Below are positions 1 through 8,206 of a stretch of DNA of 64,000 nt, piece by piece (position 1 is the stretch's first letter; every line of letters starts with the position of its first letter). A program made the position numbers and the translations under genes. The DNA is from Peribacillus muralis (lineage in GTDB: Bacteria; Bacillota; Bacilli; Bacillales; DSM-1321), in contig NZ_LMBV01000018.1 of NCBI RefSeq assembly GCF_001439925.1, positions 16,872-80,871 on the forward strand. The letters run 5' to 3'. The notes beneath the pieces were generated by a model. It searched no databases and was not told the origin of the DNA. It saw only the letters and a list, made by a program, of their open reading frames with translations.

Positions 1-178
1 AAATTATAGCATTGTATATCAAGGTTTCGGCCTTGGTGCTCTTTCTGGCTCATTTATTGCTGCCATCATCAATGGATTTAGGCCTACATTCATGATCATA
101 GCCGTATTATGCATCGCGTCATTCATCATCGCTCTCAGAGTGAAGCCGCCAAATGCTCGTGAGGAAAAACCTTTATAA
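1..178 (+). CDS. OFA-family MFS transporter, C-terminal fragment (cut by window edge)
   Basis: Frame from base 2 to the TAA at 176-178 encodes the last 58 residues of a membrane protein. It starts with NYSIVYQGFGLGALSG, a motif I recognise from the last helices of oxalate:formate-antiporter-like (OFA) major facilitator proteins, followed by two hydrophobic segments and a charged tail ending VKPPNAREEKPL. Substrate cannot be read from this piece; family members exchange small carboxylates across the cytoplasmic membrane. The 5' part lies outside the window. The gene is 50 bp upstream of the chimeric ORF at 229 and could be cotranscribed with it. Confidence 0.75.
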   Translation, partial: NYSIVYQGFGLGALSGSFIAAIINGFRPTFMIIAVLCIASFIIALRVKPPNAREEKPL

Positions 179-228
179 CATTTTCATCTCTCCATTAAGC
201 ATGTATATCACCATCGAGGAAGAAAAGA

Positions 229-492
229 ATGAAGCAAACAATCGCAGATTTATTAATTGAATCATTATTGCAAGCAGGGGTTCCTAAGAAAGCAGCCGGT
301 ACTGCAGCAGGATTGACTGGCTTGTTTGGATATTTAGGTGGATCTGTAGCAGCTAACGCGATGATGGGATATGTAGTGGACTATGCAGGTTGGAATGCAG
401 GCTTTACATTAATAACCGTTTCCTGTGTTCTGGCAGTAGTCGTATTTGCTATTACCTGGAATGTTCGTGGACAAGAAGTTGTAAAAGGTTAA
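229..492 (+). pseudogene. Chimeric ORF: TPP-enzyme N-terminus joined to GlpT-type transporter C-terminus
   Basis: 87 codons with a good ribosome site (GAGGAAG, 7 bp before ATG). Residues 1-17 ([17 protein letters not shown]) read like the start of a thiamine-diphosphate enzyme such as pyruvate oxidase or acetolactate synthase. Residues 18-87, from [14 protein letters not shown] through [11 protein letters not shown], match my memory of the last two or three helices of glycerol-3-phosphate/phosphate antiporters (GlpT, organophosphate:Pi antiporter family), which are normally about 450 residues. The two parts are in frame, so an in-frame deletion between two neighbouring genes is the simplest reading; a misassembly is the alternative. 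The product keeps no complete domain and is unlikely to transport or catalyse anything. A hairpin follows directly. Confidence 0.7.
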
Positions 493-500
493 TACATGCA

Positions 501-527
501 GGGCTATGGTGATTGGCGCCATAGCCC
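501..527 (+). terminator. Hairpin after the chimeric ORF
   Basis: Perfect 9-bp stem gggctatgg/ccatagccc with a 9-nt loop, 9 bp after the stop codon. The following T-tract is weak (tattagtt), so termination efficiency is uncertain. Probably the original terminator of the transporter gene whose 3' end survives. Confidence 0.6.
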
Positions 528-787
528 TATTAGTTATGTGATGTAGTCTGTTTATTGATTAAAATAACGATTGCAGGTTAGATTTCATAGTTTTAGAGAA
601 AAATCATCCATACTAGAAGACTATTGTAGGTCTTTATCACTGATCATAAATCAAAAATTTAGCTGTACTTCTCCTAAAAAAGTAATTCCTAAAAGCCGAA
701 TTTGCAAACAAATGAAGATTGATTTTTATCGTGATTGAAGGTAAAAAAACCCTTATATCAGATAGTTTAGCGTTCTAACGAAAGTTA

Positions 788-852
788 TTGACAATGATTA
801 TCATTACTATTAATATTTGAAGTAGTAATTGAAAATGACTATCATTATTATT
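788..852 (+). promoter_or_regulatory. SigA promoter with two Fur boxes
   Basis: -35 TTGACA (788-793), 17-bp spacer, -10 TAATAT (811-816). A Fur-box-like sequence, tgacaatgattatcatta, covers the -35 and spacer (789-806); a second, gaaaatgactatcattatt (831-849), lies just after the expected start. Both resemble the GATAATGATAATCATTATC consensus. Iron-replete Fur should block polymerase here, so the lipoprotein gene at 909 is expected to be induced by iron starvation. Confidence 0.85.
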
Positions 853-908
853 TACAATTACTTGTATGTATTTTTACCTACACTAAAATCGGCAAGGAGA
901 AAATCAAT

Positions 909-1823
909 ATGAAAAAGCTTTTCATACCATTCTTACTTTTGTTCGTTCTTATTCTTAGCGCTTGCGGGAACAACGAGAAAACGAACGAAAATAAGGAAAC
1001 CAAGTCTAAAGCAGAAACAGTTACATATGAATCAGAGACAGGCCCTGTTAAGGTCCCTGCCAATCCAAAAAGAATCATTGCTCTTTCCAATGGCCCTAAT
1101 GTATTGGCTTTAGATGGTAATGTCGTTGGGATTGATCAATGGACTAATATGAACCCTCTTTTTACAGATAGGCTAAAGGGAGTGGAAGTCGTATCAGAGG
1201 ATAACCTGGAGAAGATCATTGAACTTGAACCGGACCTCATCATCGCTGGATCAGAAATGAAAAACATCAAAAAACTTAATGAAATTGCCCCTACTGTCGT
1301 ATTCACGTGGGGAAAATTGGATTACTTATCACAGCAAGTAGAAATCGGAAAACTTTTGAACAAAGAAAAGGAAGCCAAAGACTGGGTTACTGATTTCAAA
1401 GAGCGTTCAGAATCCGCAGGAGAAAAGATACGCGCAAAAATTGGTGAAGATGCAACCGTTTCCGTCATAGAAAACGATGCTAAGGAATTTTATGTGTTTG
1501 GAAATAATTTTGCACGTGGAACAGAAATATTGTATCAAGCAATGAAATTGAACATGCCTGAAAAAGTAAAAGAAAAAGCTCTGAAGCCAGGTATTTACAC
1601 GCTCTCATCTGAAGTTCTTCCTGAGTATACGGGAGATTACATCATCTTCAGTAAAAATCCAGATGTTGAAAATTCATTTGTCGGCACAGAATCATGGAAA
1701 AACATACCTGCAGTTAAAAACGATCATATTTTTGAAATAAATAGTAAAGCATCCACCTATAGTGATCCAATCACTCTCGACCATCTGCTTGAGTTTTTCG
1801 AAAAATCTTTTCTTAATAGCTAA
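909..1823 (+). CDS. Iron-siderophore ABC transporter substrate-binding lipoprotein
   Basis: 304 residues. Signal peptide with lipobox LSACG (Cys at about residue 19), an acidic/lysine linker, then a periplasmic-binding-protein fold of the FecB/BtuF class III type: NPKRIIALSNGPNVLALDG near the start of lobe 1, IIELEPDLIIAGS, and a long connecting helix. Membrane-anchored on the outer face, it would deliver a ferric siderophore to a permease. No permease or ATPase gene is next to it, so it must share a transporter encoded elsewhere, as YhfQ is thought to do in B. subtilis. The double Fur box upstream and the GGCAAGGAG ribosome site support expression under iron limitation. The siderophore type cannot be told. 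Confidence 0.85.
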   Translation: MKKLFIPFLLLFVLILSACGNNEKTNENKETKSKAETVTYESETGPVKVPANPKRIIALSNGPNVLALDGNVVGIDQWTNMNPLFTDRLKGVEVVSEDNLEKIIELEPDLIIAGSEMKNIKKLNEIAPTVVFTWGKLDYLSQQVEIGKLLNKEKEAKDWVTDFKERSESAGEKIRAKIGEDATVSVIENDAKEFYVFGNNFARGTEILYQAMKLNMPEKVKEKALKPGIYTLSSEVLPEYTGDYIIFSKNPDVENSFVGTESWKNIPAVKNDHIFEINSKASTYSDPITLDHLLEFFEKSFLNS

Positions 1824-1827
1824 AATG

Positions 1828-1860
1828 CAAAGAAGGAATTCACATTGAATTCCTTCTTTG
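1828..1860. terminator. Bidirectional terminator between the lipoprotein gene and vmlR-like gene
   Basis: 15-bp perfect stem caaagaaggaattca/tgaattccttctttg with 3-nt loop, T-rich on the plus side (tttatat). It sits between two converging genes (stop codons at 1823 and 1876) and can serve both. Confidence 0.85.
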
Positions 1861-1875
1861 TTTATATCCTCTTCG

Positions 1876-3507
1876 TTATGAAAGCTCTTTTATTTGTTTC
1901 GTAAGTTCTTTAAATCGGAGGTCAAGTTCTCCATACTCTTTATTTTTTGGGGTCATAAAGCTTAGCTTTCCTAAAACTTCCTGTCTTTCTGTTTCAAGCT
2001 GTAAGCGCATTTCTTCCTTATTATCCTTTTGCGGCGCCAATTCATTCAGTTGTTTGCGTATATGATTATTCGCAATTATGAGTTTTGAAGTTGTGGTTTT
2101 TTCCAGGAAATAACGATCGTGCGATACAACCAAAAGCGTACCATTGTATTCTGCTAGCGTCTCTTCAAGTTGTTCACGTGAAGCTAAATCCAGATGATTC
2201 GTCGGTTCATCTAAGATAAGCACATCCTTGTCTTCTAGAATGTATTTCATTAGCTTACACTTCACACGTTCGCCCATGCTCATATTCATAATCGGCTCTG
2301 TCCATTGCGAAGCCATGAACCCTAAATGCTTCATTAAATTTTGCACATGCCCTCTTTCTGCAAATGTTTCTTGATGAAATAATTGTTCAGGTGATTGAGC
2401 AAGCGGCAGGTCGAATACTTCTTGTGTTAAATACCCAATGTTTGCTGATGGTGAAATCCATATGTCTCCTTCAGCTTTTTCCTGCCCAGTGATCAATTTC
2501 AAAAACGTCGTTTTCCCGCTCCCATTCGCTCCAGAAATAGAAACCTTATCTCCATGCTGTATCGTAAAGTGAGAGGCTTTAAAAAGAGTTCGCCCGTCAA
2601 ATGATTTCGTTAAATTTTTCACTTCCAAGAAGCGTTTTCCTACTTTTTTATTTGCCTTCATTGAGAAGCGAACGGTGTATTCCGATTCAAGGGGCTCGAC
2701 TTTAATCTTTTCAAGTTCTTTTTCAAGCCGTTTTTGTTTTGACTTTACTTGTGCATCCATCCGCTTGGCTTTTACACGATAGAATTCTTTAGGGAATTCT
2801 TTTTTCGTTGATTGTGCATGAGCTTTTTTAGACCAATTTGTGAGCTCATTCATTTGACCTTCAATGCGTTCAACCATTTTTTGCTGTTTGTCATATTCTC
2901 TTTGCTGCGTTTGCCTTTTCTGTTCCCGGAATTTCATATAACTGGAATAATTACCTTTGTGACTGATCAGCGTTTTATTTTCAATGGACCAGATTTTCGT
3001 TGCAACAGCATCTAAAAAATAACGATCATGTGATACGAGAATAACTGTACCTTTTTGATCTTTTAGCTGGTTGGTGAGGAACTCTAAGCTTTGCTCATCA
3101 AGATGGTTTGTCGGTTCATCCAATAATAAAATGTCTGTTTCTTGTGCGAGTCCTCTAGCAAGTCGAGCTTTCAATTTTTCTCCGCCGCTTAATTTGGAGA
3201 AGTCGAGATTTGGGACATGCCATTTTTCTAATAATTCACCTTCCTTTGGAGTGACGACTTCAAAGGTATACGATTCGGTTTCCTGTTCAACCATGGTGAG
3301 TTTAAGATCGTTCACGACATGTTTAATGTGACCTTCAGTCGGTGAGTCGTCATTGTTCAGCAACCGCAGCAATGTGGTTTTTCCAGCACCATTTTTCCCA
3401 ATGATGCCAATAATATCACCCTGCTGCACTGTGATATTCACCTTTTCAAAAATCGTATGATCCTTTATTTCAAAACATATATGTTGTAACTGCAGTAGCT
3501 CTTTCAT
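1876..3507 (-). CDS. vmlR: VmlR-type ABC-F ribosome-protection ATPase
   Basis: 543 residues, same length class as B. subtilis VmlR (547). Two ABC domains in one chain without membrane segments: Walker A GKNGAGKTT (about 37), signature LSGGEKLKAR, Walker B LLLDEPTNHLD; a basic linker of about 100 residues (QREYDKQQKMVERIEGQ... KRLEKELEK); second Walker A GANGSGKTT, signature MSMGERVK, Walker B LILDEPTNHLD. Both glutamates after the Walker B aspartate are present. ABC-F proteins of this group bind the ribosomal E site and dislodge peptidyl-transferase antibiotics (lincosamides, streptogramin A, pleuromutilins). The close recalled similarity to VmlR makes this assignment strong, though the drug range is inference. 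Upstream lies a full attenuation leader (see 3541 and 3694), so induction by ribosome-targeting drugs is expected. Confidence 0.9.
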   Translation of the reverse strand: MKELLQLQHICFEIKDHTIFEKVNITVQQGDIIGIIGKNGAGKTTLLRLLNNDDSPTEGHIKHVVNDLKLTMVEQETESYTFEVVTPKEGELLEKWHVPNLDFSKLSGGEKLKARLARGLAQETDILLLDEPTNHLDEQSLEFLTNQLKDQKGTVILVSHDRYFLDAVATKIWSIENKTLISHKGNYSSYMKFREQKRQTQQREYDKQQKMVERIEGQMNELTNWSKKAHAQSTKKEFPKEFYRVKAKRMDAQVKSKQKRLEKELEKIKVEPLESEYTVRFSMKANKKVGKRFLEVKNLTKSFDGRTLFKASHFTIQHGDKVSISGANGSGKTTFLKLITGQEKAEGDIWISPSANIGYLTQEVFDLPLAQSPEQLFHQETFAERGHVQNLMKHLGFMASQWTEPIMNMSMGERVKCKLMKYILEDKDVLILDEPTNHLDLASREQLEETLAEYNGTLLVVSHDRYFLEKTTTSKLIIANNHIRKQLNELAPQKDNKEEMRLQLETERQEVLGKLSFMTPKNKEYGELDLRFKELTKQIKELS

Positions 3508-3540
3508 TCAAATCCACCCTTTTTATAGGGAGAATAAAAA

Positions 3541-3658
3541 AATCCTCCCAATTATTTTGGAAGGATTAGTCTCATTTTACCGTACTGAAATAAGCTATCT
3601 CGCGCTTTGCAGCTCTAAGTAGCTCAAGAGATGATAGAAAAATGGGCAGACTAATCCT
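3541..3658 (-). promoter_or_regulatory. Transcription attenuator of vmlR: terminator and competing antiterminator
   Basis: Read on the minus strand: an intrinsic terminator (arms 3559-3567 AATCCTTCC and 3541-3549 GGGAGGATT, followed by seven Ts) ends 28 bp before the vmlR start codon. Further upstream, 3648-3658 (AGGATTAGTCT in RNA sense) is an exact 11-base complement of 3562-3572 (AGACTAATCCT), which overlaps the 5' arm of the terminator. The two pairings exclude each other, the classic antiterminator/terminator switch. Between them lie further small stems that could act as an anti-antiterminator. Confidence 0.85.
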
Positions 3659-3693
3659 ATATCATTATCATTCGAAATATAAAATTTCAAAAT

Positions 3694-3732
3694 CTAAAAA
3701 ATAAGATTAGTTATCCATCGTCCACCCATCAT
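3694..3732 (-). CDS. Candidate vmlR leader peptide (12 residues), with an overlapping 3-codon ORF
   Basis: About 20 nt after the predicted transcription start a GGAAAGGG ribosome site precedes ATGATG and a 12-codon ORF reading MMGGRWITNLIF. In another frame, ATG GAT AAC TAA (3707-3718) forms a three-codon ORF behind GGGTGG. Either could be the ribosome-stalling sensor: a drug-stalled ribosome here would free or block the antiterminator arm at 3648-3658. Leader ORFs are known for antibiotic-inducible ABC-F genes; which one is used here cannot be decided from sequence. Confidence 0.5.
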   Translation of the reverse strand: MMGGRWITNLIF

Positions 3733-3756
3733 CCCTTTCCATTTATAGTTACTTAG

Positions 3757-3785
3757 ATTCTAACACTTATTAACAAATATCGCAA
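3757..3785 (-). promoter_or_regulatory. SigA promoter of vmlR
   Basis: Minus strand: -35 TTGCGA (3780-3785), 17-bp spacer, -10 TAGAAT (3757-3762) with an upstream TG (extended -10). Start expected near 3750, giving a leader of about 240 nt that contains the candidate leader ORFs and attenuator. Confidence 0.7.
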
Positions 3786-3895
3786 TGAACCATTGACATC
3801 TATTTAGCACTTTTTATTGAACCGGCGCATTCCAGGTGAAATCACAGTGAAACCATTTTATCGGGTAACAAAAAAAGGCTACTTTCGCATATTTT

Positions 3896-4035
3896 GTAAT
3901 CCGGTGTGGTTGATTTCCCCTCCAATGCTCAGCTTTCAAGAGTGCGAGCGGTGAGCCTCCTCGGAGTGAATGGCTGTTAAGGTCTCACCTGTCCCGCTGG
4001 AGTCTCGCAATCTGCTCCAATCAATCTTTACTCGT
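3896..4035. repeat. Dispersed GC-rich intergenic repeat, copy 1
   Basis: Contains the recurrent words gtggttgatttcc, gagcctcctcgg, cacctgtcccgctggagtctcgc and gctccaatcaatc. Related copies lie at 38470, 38813, 38965, 59076 and 59215, and end fragments at 18650 and 50190. I recall similar GC-rich elements in many Bacillaceae intergenic regions; no ORF is conserved between copies. Confidence 0.6.
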
Positions 4036-4079
4036 TTCGTTCTAAAACCGCAATCTTTACGAAAAGAGGCAGAAAAAAA

Positions 4080-4110
4080 GAACCTTCAATCCAATATCGA
4101 TTGAAGGTTC
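4080..4110 (-). terminator. Terminator of mqo
   Basis: 12-bp stem gaaccttcaatc/gattgaaggttc, loop 7 nt. On the minus strand it is followed by a run of Ts (plus strand aaaaaaag at 4073-4080). Located 28 bp after the mqo stop codon. Confidence 0.85.
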
Positions 4111-4137
4111 CGTTTCAATTTTATTATTTCCCAATAA

Positions 4138-5640
4138 TTAACTATAGACTAATTCTTTTTTTTTGCTTAGACCAAGCGCCTCAGCTGTTGAAGAATGAAC
4201 TTCATTTAGAAGCTCTGGGTTTTCCATGAGAGACATTCCATAAGAAGGAATCATTTCTTTCAGCTTTGGCTCCCATTCTGCTATATGTTCCGGGAAGCAT
4301 TTTTTAAATACCTCAAGCATAACGTGAACAGCCGTGGAAGCGCCCGGGGAAGCTCCTAATAATGCTGCAATCGAGCCATCGGAGGCACTAACGACTTCCG
4401 TACCGAATTGAAGCGTTCCTTTGCCTGCATCCGTGTCTTTAATAACCTGCACACGCTGTCCAGCCACCACTAAATCCCAATCCTCGCTTTTGGCATTCGG
4501 AATGAATTCTTTTAACTCTTCCATGCGCTGTTCTTTCGATAGCATGACTTGCTGGATCAAGTATTTTGTCAATGACATTTCTTTTGCGCCAGCCGCCAAC
4601 ATTGTCAAGAGATTATTCGGTTTCACGGATGTTACTAAATCGAGCATTGAACCTGTTTTAAGGAACTTCGGTGAGAAGCCGGCGAATGGTCCAAATAGCA
4701 ACGATTTCTTATTGTCGATAAAGCGTGTATCCAGATGCGGTACAGACATTGGCGGAGCACCGACTTTGGCTTTTCCGTACACTTTTGCATTATGCTGTTC
4801 AACAACTTCTGGATTATTGCACACCATGAAAATACCGCTTACCGGGAATCCGCCGATGTGCTTTCCTTCAGGAATTCCGGATTTTTGCAGTAAATGCAGG
4901 CTTCCGCCCCCGCCTCCAATAAAGACGAACTTGGCAGTATGGCGTTCGACGCTGCCGTTATCGACATTACGCACTTTTAATTCCCATGAACCATCGTCAG
5001 TCCGTTTCATATTATCAACACTATGTTTATACTTGATATCGACGTTTTTCGTCTTTAAGTGATCGAACAACATGTTCGTTAAAGCACCGAAGTTGACATC
5101 CGTTCCAGTGTCGATCTTCGTTGCTGCTATCGCTTCTTTCGATTGACGGTCTTGCATGATAAGCGGAATCCACTCCATCAGTTTCGCTGGGTCATCGGAA
5201 AATTCCATTCCTTGGAACAAAGGATTGTTTGATAAGGCTTCAAAACGTTTCTTTAAAAACGTTACATCCTTCTCCCCTTGTACCATACTCATATGTGGCA
5301 ATGGCATGATAAATTCCTGCGGATTTTTTATTAGCTTCCTGTTTACAAGATACGACCAAAACTGGGTTGAAAGCTGAAACTGTTCATTGATTTTAATGGC
5401 TTTGCTTATATCTATAGATCCGTCCGGTCTTTCAGTTGTGTAGTTTAGCTCACACAGGGCTGCATGCCCCGTTCCCGCATTGTTCCACTCGTTAGAGCTT
5501 TCCTCTCCTGCGCTTTCAAGCTTTTCAAACACTTTGATATCCCATGCCGGTACTAATTCTTTCAGAAGTGTCCCCAAAGTGGCACTCATGATTCCGGCGC
5601 CAATTAAGATGACGTCTGTTTTAGTTTCTCTGTTGCTCAT
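4138..5640 (-). CDS. mqo: Malate:quinone oxidoreductase
   Basis: 500 residues from the ATG at 5640, which has AGGAAGG 7 bp upstream; a GTG five codons earlier lacks a spaced ribosome site. N-terminal FAD-binding Rossmann motif [15 protein letters not shown] (residues 9-23), then [18 protein letters not shown], characteristic of Mqo, and a second FAD-contact stretch [19 protein letters not shown] near residue 260. The length is typical. The membrane-associated flavoenzyme oxidises malate to oxaloacetate and passes electrons to the quinone pool, bypassing NAD-dependent malate dehydrogenase in the TCA cycle. It appears monocistronic, with its own promoter and terminator. Confidence 0.95.
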   Translation of the reverse strand: MSNRETKTDVILIGAGIMSATLGTLLKELVPAWDIKVFEKLESAGEESSNEWNNAGTGHAALCELNYTTERPDGSIDISKAIKINEQFQLSTQFWSYLVNRKLIKNPQEFIMPLPHMSMVQGEKDVTFLKKRFEALSNNPLFQGMEFSDDPAKLMEWIPLIMQDRQSKEAIAATKIDTGTDVNFGALTNMLFDHLKTKNVDIKYKHSVDNMKRTDDGSWELKVRNVDNGSVERHTAKFVFIGGGGGSLHLLQKSGIPEGKHIGGFPVSGIFMVCNNPEVVEQHNAKVYGKAKVGAPPMSVPHLDTRFIDNKKSLLFGPFAGFSPKFLKTGSMLDLVTSVKPNNLLTMLAAGAKEMSLTKYLIQQVMLSKEQRMEELKEFIPNAKSEDWDLVVAGQRVQVIKDTDAGKGTLQFGTEVVSASDGSIAALLGASPGASTAVHVMLEVFKKCFPEHIAEWEPKLKEMIPSYGMSLMENPELLNEVHSSTAEALGLSKKKELVYS

Positions 5641-5715
5641 TTTAACCTTCCTCACTCCCTATTTTTGCAGAAAGGATGTAGGCGCTCCTGCATAGGCGTC
5701 ACACCAAGTCAAGGC

Positions 5716-5773
5716 GTGACTTAGTCACACACCATTTCTGTCTCAATTATACCCCTATAACAGTTTAATACAA
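5716..5773 (-). promoter_or_regulatory. mqo promoter and 13-bp palindrome
   Basis: Minus strand -35 TTGTAT (5768-5773), 16-bp spacer, -10 TATAAT (5746-5751). The palindrome GTGACTTAGTCAC (5716-5728) sits about 12-24 nt into the transcript; a related half site gtgac/gtcac recurs nearby (5696-5702). A roadblock operator for an unidentified regulator is plausible. Confidence 0.6.
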
Positions 5774-6319
5774 TTGTTAATAGATTAAAATATCTACAAT
5801 TACTATATTGTTAAAATTCAGTTTTGATGAAGTAACGAATTTAAGCAAGTAAGACCCCATATTGAAGCAAGAAAAACCGGCTGCACACTCTAACCCTCAT
5901 GCACTGATATTTCGTGAAAATCTTATTCATATATATATATATTACCATTATGAACCAATTTCAAACTTTCACGATGTAACCTACGAAGCAAAATCCTGAC
6001 ACACTTCAGTTGCTCCTCCAGTTTCCTTTCCAAAGTATTAAGACTTGACGAGTAACCCATTACGCATGCTTCTTTGTGCCAACATGAGTGGTCAAATCAT
6101 AAAACCATGGAGCTATACGACATCCATTTACTATTATAACATTTTTATTAAAGAAAACCGGATAGATTCGCACATTCGAAAGGCCACCATTTGGCGGCCC
6201 TTTATCATCACTTATACAGTAATTGATTTTCTTTTGAAGCTGGTTCGCCTAATCAAGCCATTTTATTATCATTGTCAAACACCAAAGTCATTCATCTTTC
6301 AAATGAATCCGGGGTTCCA
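5774..6319. other. Gene-free stretch
   Basis: AT-rich DNA upstream of mqo. A 92-codon open frame at 6045-6323 on the plus strand has no ribosome site, odd composition and no recognisable motif, so I do not call it. A small inverted repeat with ggcc arms at 6181-6203 is the only structure seen. Confidence 0.5.
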
Positions 6320-6838
6320 TTAATCCAGATGACTGGTACAGTTACTGAACCTAATAAGATTATATGGGTGTTCCGTATATTCAAGAAGATGTATACCTGT
6401 ATTATTGGAACGGAACCATACATCATTCATTTCGAATGGTAATTGCAGGAATCGTTCAATTAAGTTTGTAATCATCCCGCCATGGGAAATGACAGCAATT
6501 CTTTTATGGTTTGCACTGTTCTCTTTTATAAAGGATAGAGCATGTTGAGCTCGCAATTTGAAATCAGCTTCACTCTCATCTTCTTGCCTTTCTCTTAAAT
6601 CGTCCAGAAATGACACGGGACATTTGATGGTATCGGATAACATTCCTGCAGTCTCACTGGCTCGAAGCAAGGTACTTGACCAGACGAATTCGGGTGGGAA
6701 CTCAACAGATACGCGTCGGCACATTTTATGTACTTGTTGAATTCCATTGGAGGTTAGTGGTAAATCTGTCGTTCCTTGATAATCGTTTTCAAGAAAATCG
6801 TCCTCTGACTCACCATGTCGAATGAATAATAGCTGCAA
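6320..6838 (-). CDS. Histidine phosphatase family protein
   Basis: 172 residues from a TTG codon behind GAGGTG. The phosphoacceptor motif LLFIRHGESEDD is at residues 3-14, and the second catalytic histidine is in VISHGGMITNLIERF (about residue 117). This is the phosphoglycerate-mutase-like alpha/beta fold. Family members dephosphorylate small phosphometabolites in the cytosol; short Bacillus members are often broad phosphatases, and the substrate here is unknown. Probably monocistronic. Confidence 0.85.
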   Translation of the reverse strand: MQLLFIRHGESEDDFLENDYQGTTDLPLTSNGIQQVHKMCRRVSVEFPPEFVWSSTLLRASETAGMLSDTIKCPVSFLDDLRERQEDESEADFKLRAQHALSFIKENSANHKRIAVISHGGMITNLIERFLQLPFEMNDVWFRSNNTGIHLLEYTEHPYNLIRFSNCTSHLD

Positions 6839-6997
6839 GCTAACACCTCATTTTTTGTTTTATACATCCAAAATAATAATTCTATCTCCAATTCAAAAAA
6901 CCTTTAAAAGGATGAAACTGTCTTTCACTAAAACATCAATGATGCAGGCGAATATGACAACCTCCCTTTGTCATACCATTTAGAAAAAGACTAGGAT

Positions 6998-7222
6998 GTG
7001 AAATTGCGGGATATGGGGAAAGACAACCGAATCGTTTTTTTAGTAATTAAAGGTTCAACAATAAAAAAAAATTTCCTATTGGACCTGATCGTTGGAACAG
7101 GAATCTATTTCACAATCAAGTACATGTCATCCAGCGTATTAGTGGCGAGCATTGGCAGTTTTATAGGAACGGAAGGAATCAAAAAGGCGCCGAAATTCTT
7201 TAAAAAAATACAATGGAATTGA
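6998..7222 (+). CDS. Small putative membrane protein
   Basis: Up to 74 residues. The start is uncertain: GTG 6998, TTG 7004 or ATG 7013; AGGAT before the first two is the only ribosome-site-like sequence. A central hydrophobic stretch (FLLDLIVGTGIYFTIKY then SVLVASIGSFIGTEG) suggests one or two membrane segments, flanked by lysine-rich ends (KKAPKFFKKIQWN). No family recognised. A hairpin (gccgtca/tgacggc, 7231-7250) follows the stop codon, supporting a real transcript. Confidence 0.5.
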   Translation: MKLRDMGKDNRIVFLVIKGSTIKKNFLLDLIVGTGIYFTIKYMSSSVLVASIGSFIGTEGIKKAPKFFKKIQWN

Positions 7223-7280
7223 ATCTCATTGCCGTCAATGATATGACGGCCAGTCATCTTTAACTTTGTTCATTTACACT

Positions 7281-7622
7281 TTAATTGATTAAATGTTTAA
7301 TCAGCAGATTTTGAGCAAATAAAAATACCAGCCACCCTGCCAGTCCTAAACCCAATGAAGCAAACAAGTGAAGGGAGTGCTGAAGCGCCATCCAAATTAT
7401 CACAAGCATAACAACTGTTGCAGGTATCCCCCACACCACACTTAAACTAAATTCGCTTAGTGCTTCCATCCGCTCCCCTTGTACATATAGCCATAAAATA
7501 CTAATTACACTGACTATGGGTAAAGCGGCAATCATCCCCCCATAGTTGGGATATCTCCGTGATATTTCGGTAATGACCCCAATGATGATGGCTGATGCGA
7601 TAATTTTAACGATTGTAAACAT
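7281..7622 (-). CDS. DUF3147 family membrane protein
   Basis: 113 residues, four predicted membrane helices. The opening MFTIVKIIASAIIIGVITEI and RRYPNYGGMIAALP fit DUF3147, a family of small Firmicutes membrane proteins of unknown function. It overlaps the end of the MarR gene by 17 bp, so the two are translationally coupled and the protein is likely the regulated target of that repressor. Ribosome site GGGAGAG is inside the marR coding end. Confidence 0.8.
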   Translation of the reverse strand: MFTIVKIIASAIIIGVITEISRRYPNYGGMIAALPIVSVISILWLYVQGERMEALSEFSLSVVWGIPATVVMLVIIWMALQHSLHLFASLGLGLAGWLVFLFAQNLLIKHLIN

Positions 7623-8031
7623 CGTTCACTCTCTCCCTCATTAATGTAAATGCGTCCAAAATAAGTTGCCTCTCCTCACTGCTCATTTTTTCATAAAGAA
7701 GATGTTCAAGCTTTTCTTCATTGAGACTTGAGTGTCGGTGTAAAACCTCACCTCCCAATTCTGTGAGCCTTAAAATTACCTTTCGTTCATCCTTGCTGCT
7801 ACGAGATTTGAATACATATTCTTTTTCCATTAAGCGTTTAATATGTTCTGAAGCTGTGTTGTGAGACACTTGGATCGCTTTTGCGATTTCCTTTATCCCC
7901 ACTTCATTTTCTTTTTCAATTACCTGCATGATCCTAATGCTTTGGTGGGTAATTTTTTCTTGGTGCGTATAACGCAATTGATAGTAAATATCCGTCCATA
8001 ATTGATTTATCTTTACGATTTCCTTTTTCAT
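7606..8031 (-). CDS. MarR family transcriptional regulator
   Basis: 141 residues with a winged helix-turn-helix: IKEIAKAIQVSHNTASEHIKRLMEKEYV (recognition region, about residues 47-74) and the wing RSSKDERKVILRLTELG, the DxR signature of MarR proteins. No conserved redox cysteine is visible, so a ligand-responsive rather than peroxide-responsive repressor is more likely. First gene of a two-gene operon with DUF3147; an inverted repeat overlaps its own start region (see 8048). Confidence 0.9.
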   Translation of the reverse strand: MKKEIVKINQLWTDIYYQLRYTHQEKITHQSIRIMQVIEKENEVGIKEIAKAIQVSHNTASEHIKRLMEKEYVFKSRSSKDERKVILRLTELGGEVLHRHSSLNEEKLEHLLYEKMSSEERQLILDAFTLMRERVNDVYNR

Positions 8032-8047
8032 TCTTACCCCCTATGTA

Positions 8048-8098
8048 TCGTAATTAACGAATATATCTTATAATACGACATTAATTCACATTAAACAA
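8048..8098 (-). promoter_or_regulatory. marR-DUF3147 promoter with candidate operator
   Basis: Minus strand -35 TTGTTT (8093-8098), 17-bp spacer, -10 TATTAT (8070-8075). The interrupted palindrome TCGTaattaACGA (8048-8060) lies across the expected start, the usual position of an autoregulatory MarR site. Confidence 0.6.
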
Positions 8099-8138
8099 CT
8101 GCATGTGTATCTTGTTCCGCTTGTTTCATACAAAAAAA

Positions 8139-8158
8139 AGAGCTGCCAAAGCAACTCT
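8139..8158 (-). terminator. Terminator of the NIPSNAP gene
   Basis: Minus strand stem agagttgc/gcagctct (one mismatch), loop of 4, followed by eight Ts. 48 bp after the stop codon. Confidence 0.75.
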
Positions 8159-8206
8159 CCCTGGGGGTGACTAGAGCGATAAACCAGCAGCCCAGTAATA
8201 GAGTGT

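Noticed and set aside
4421..5062. Long plus-strand frame (213 codons) antisense to mqo, and similar long antisense frames within other genes
   Set aside because: Codon shadows of strongly conserved minus-strand genes with good ribosome sites; no ribosome site of their own.
6045..6323. 92-codon plus-strand open frame
   Set aside because: No ribosome site, atypical composition, overlaps the 3' end of a convergent real gene, no motif recognised.
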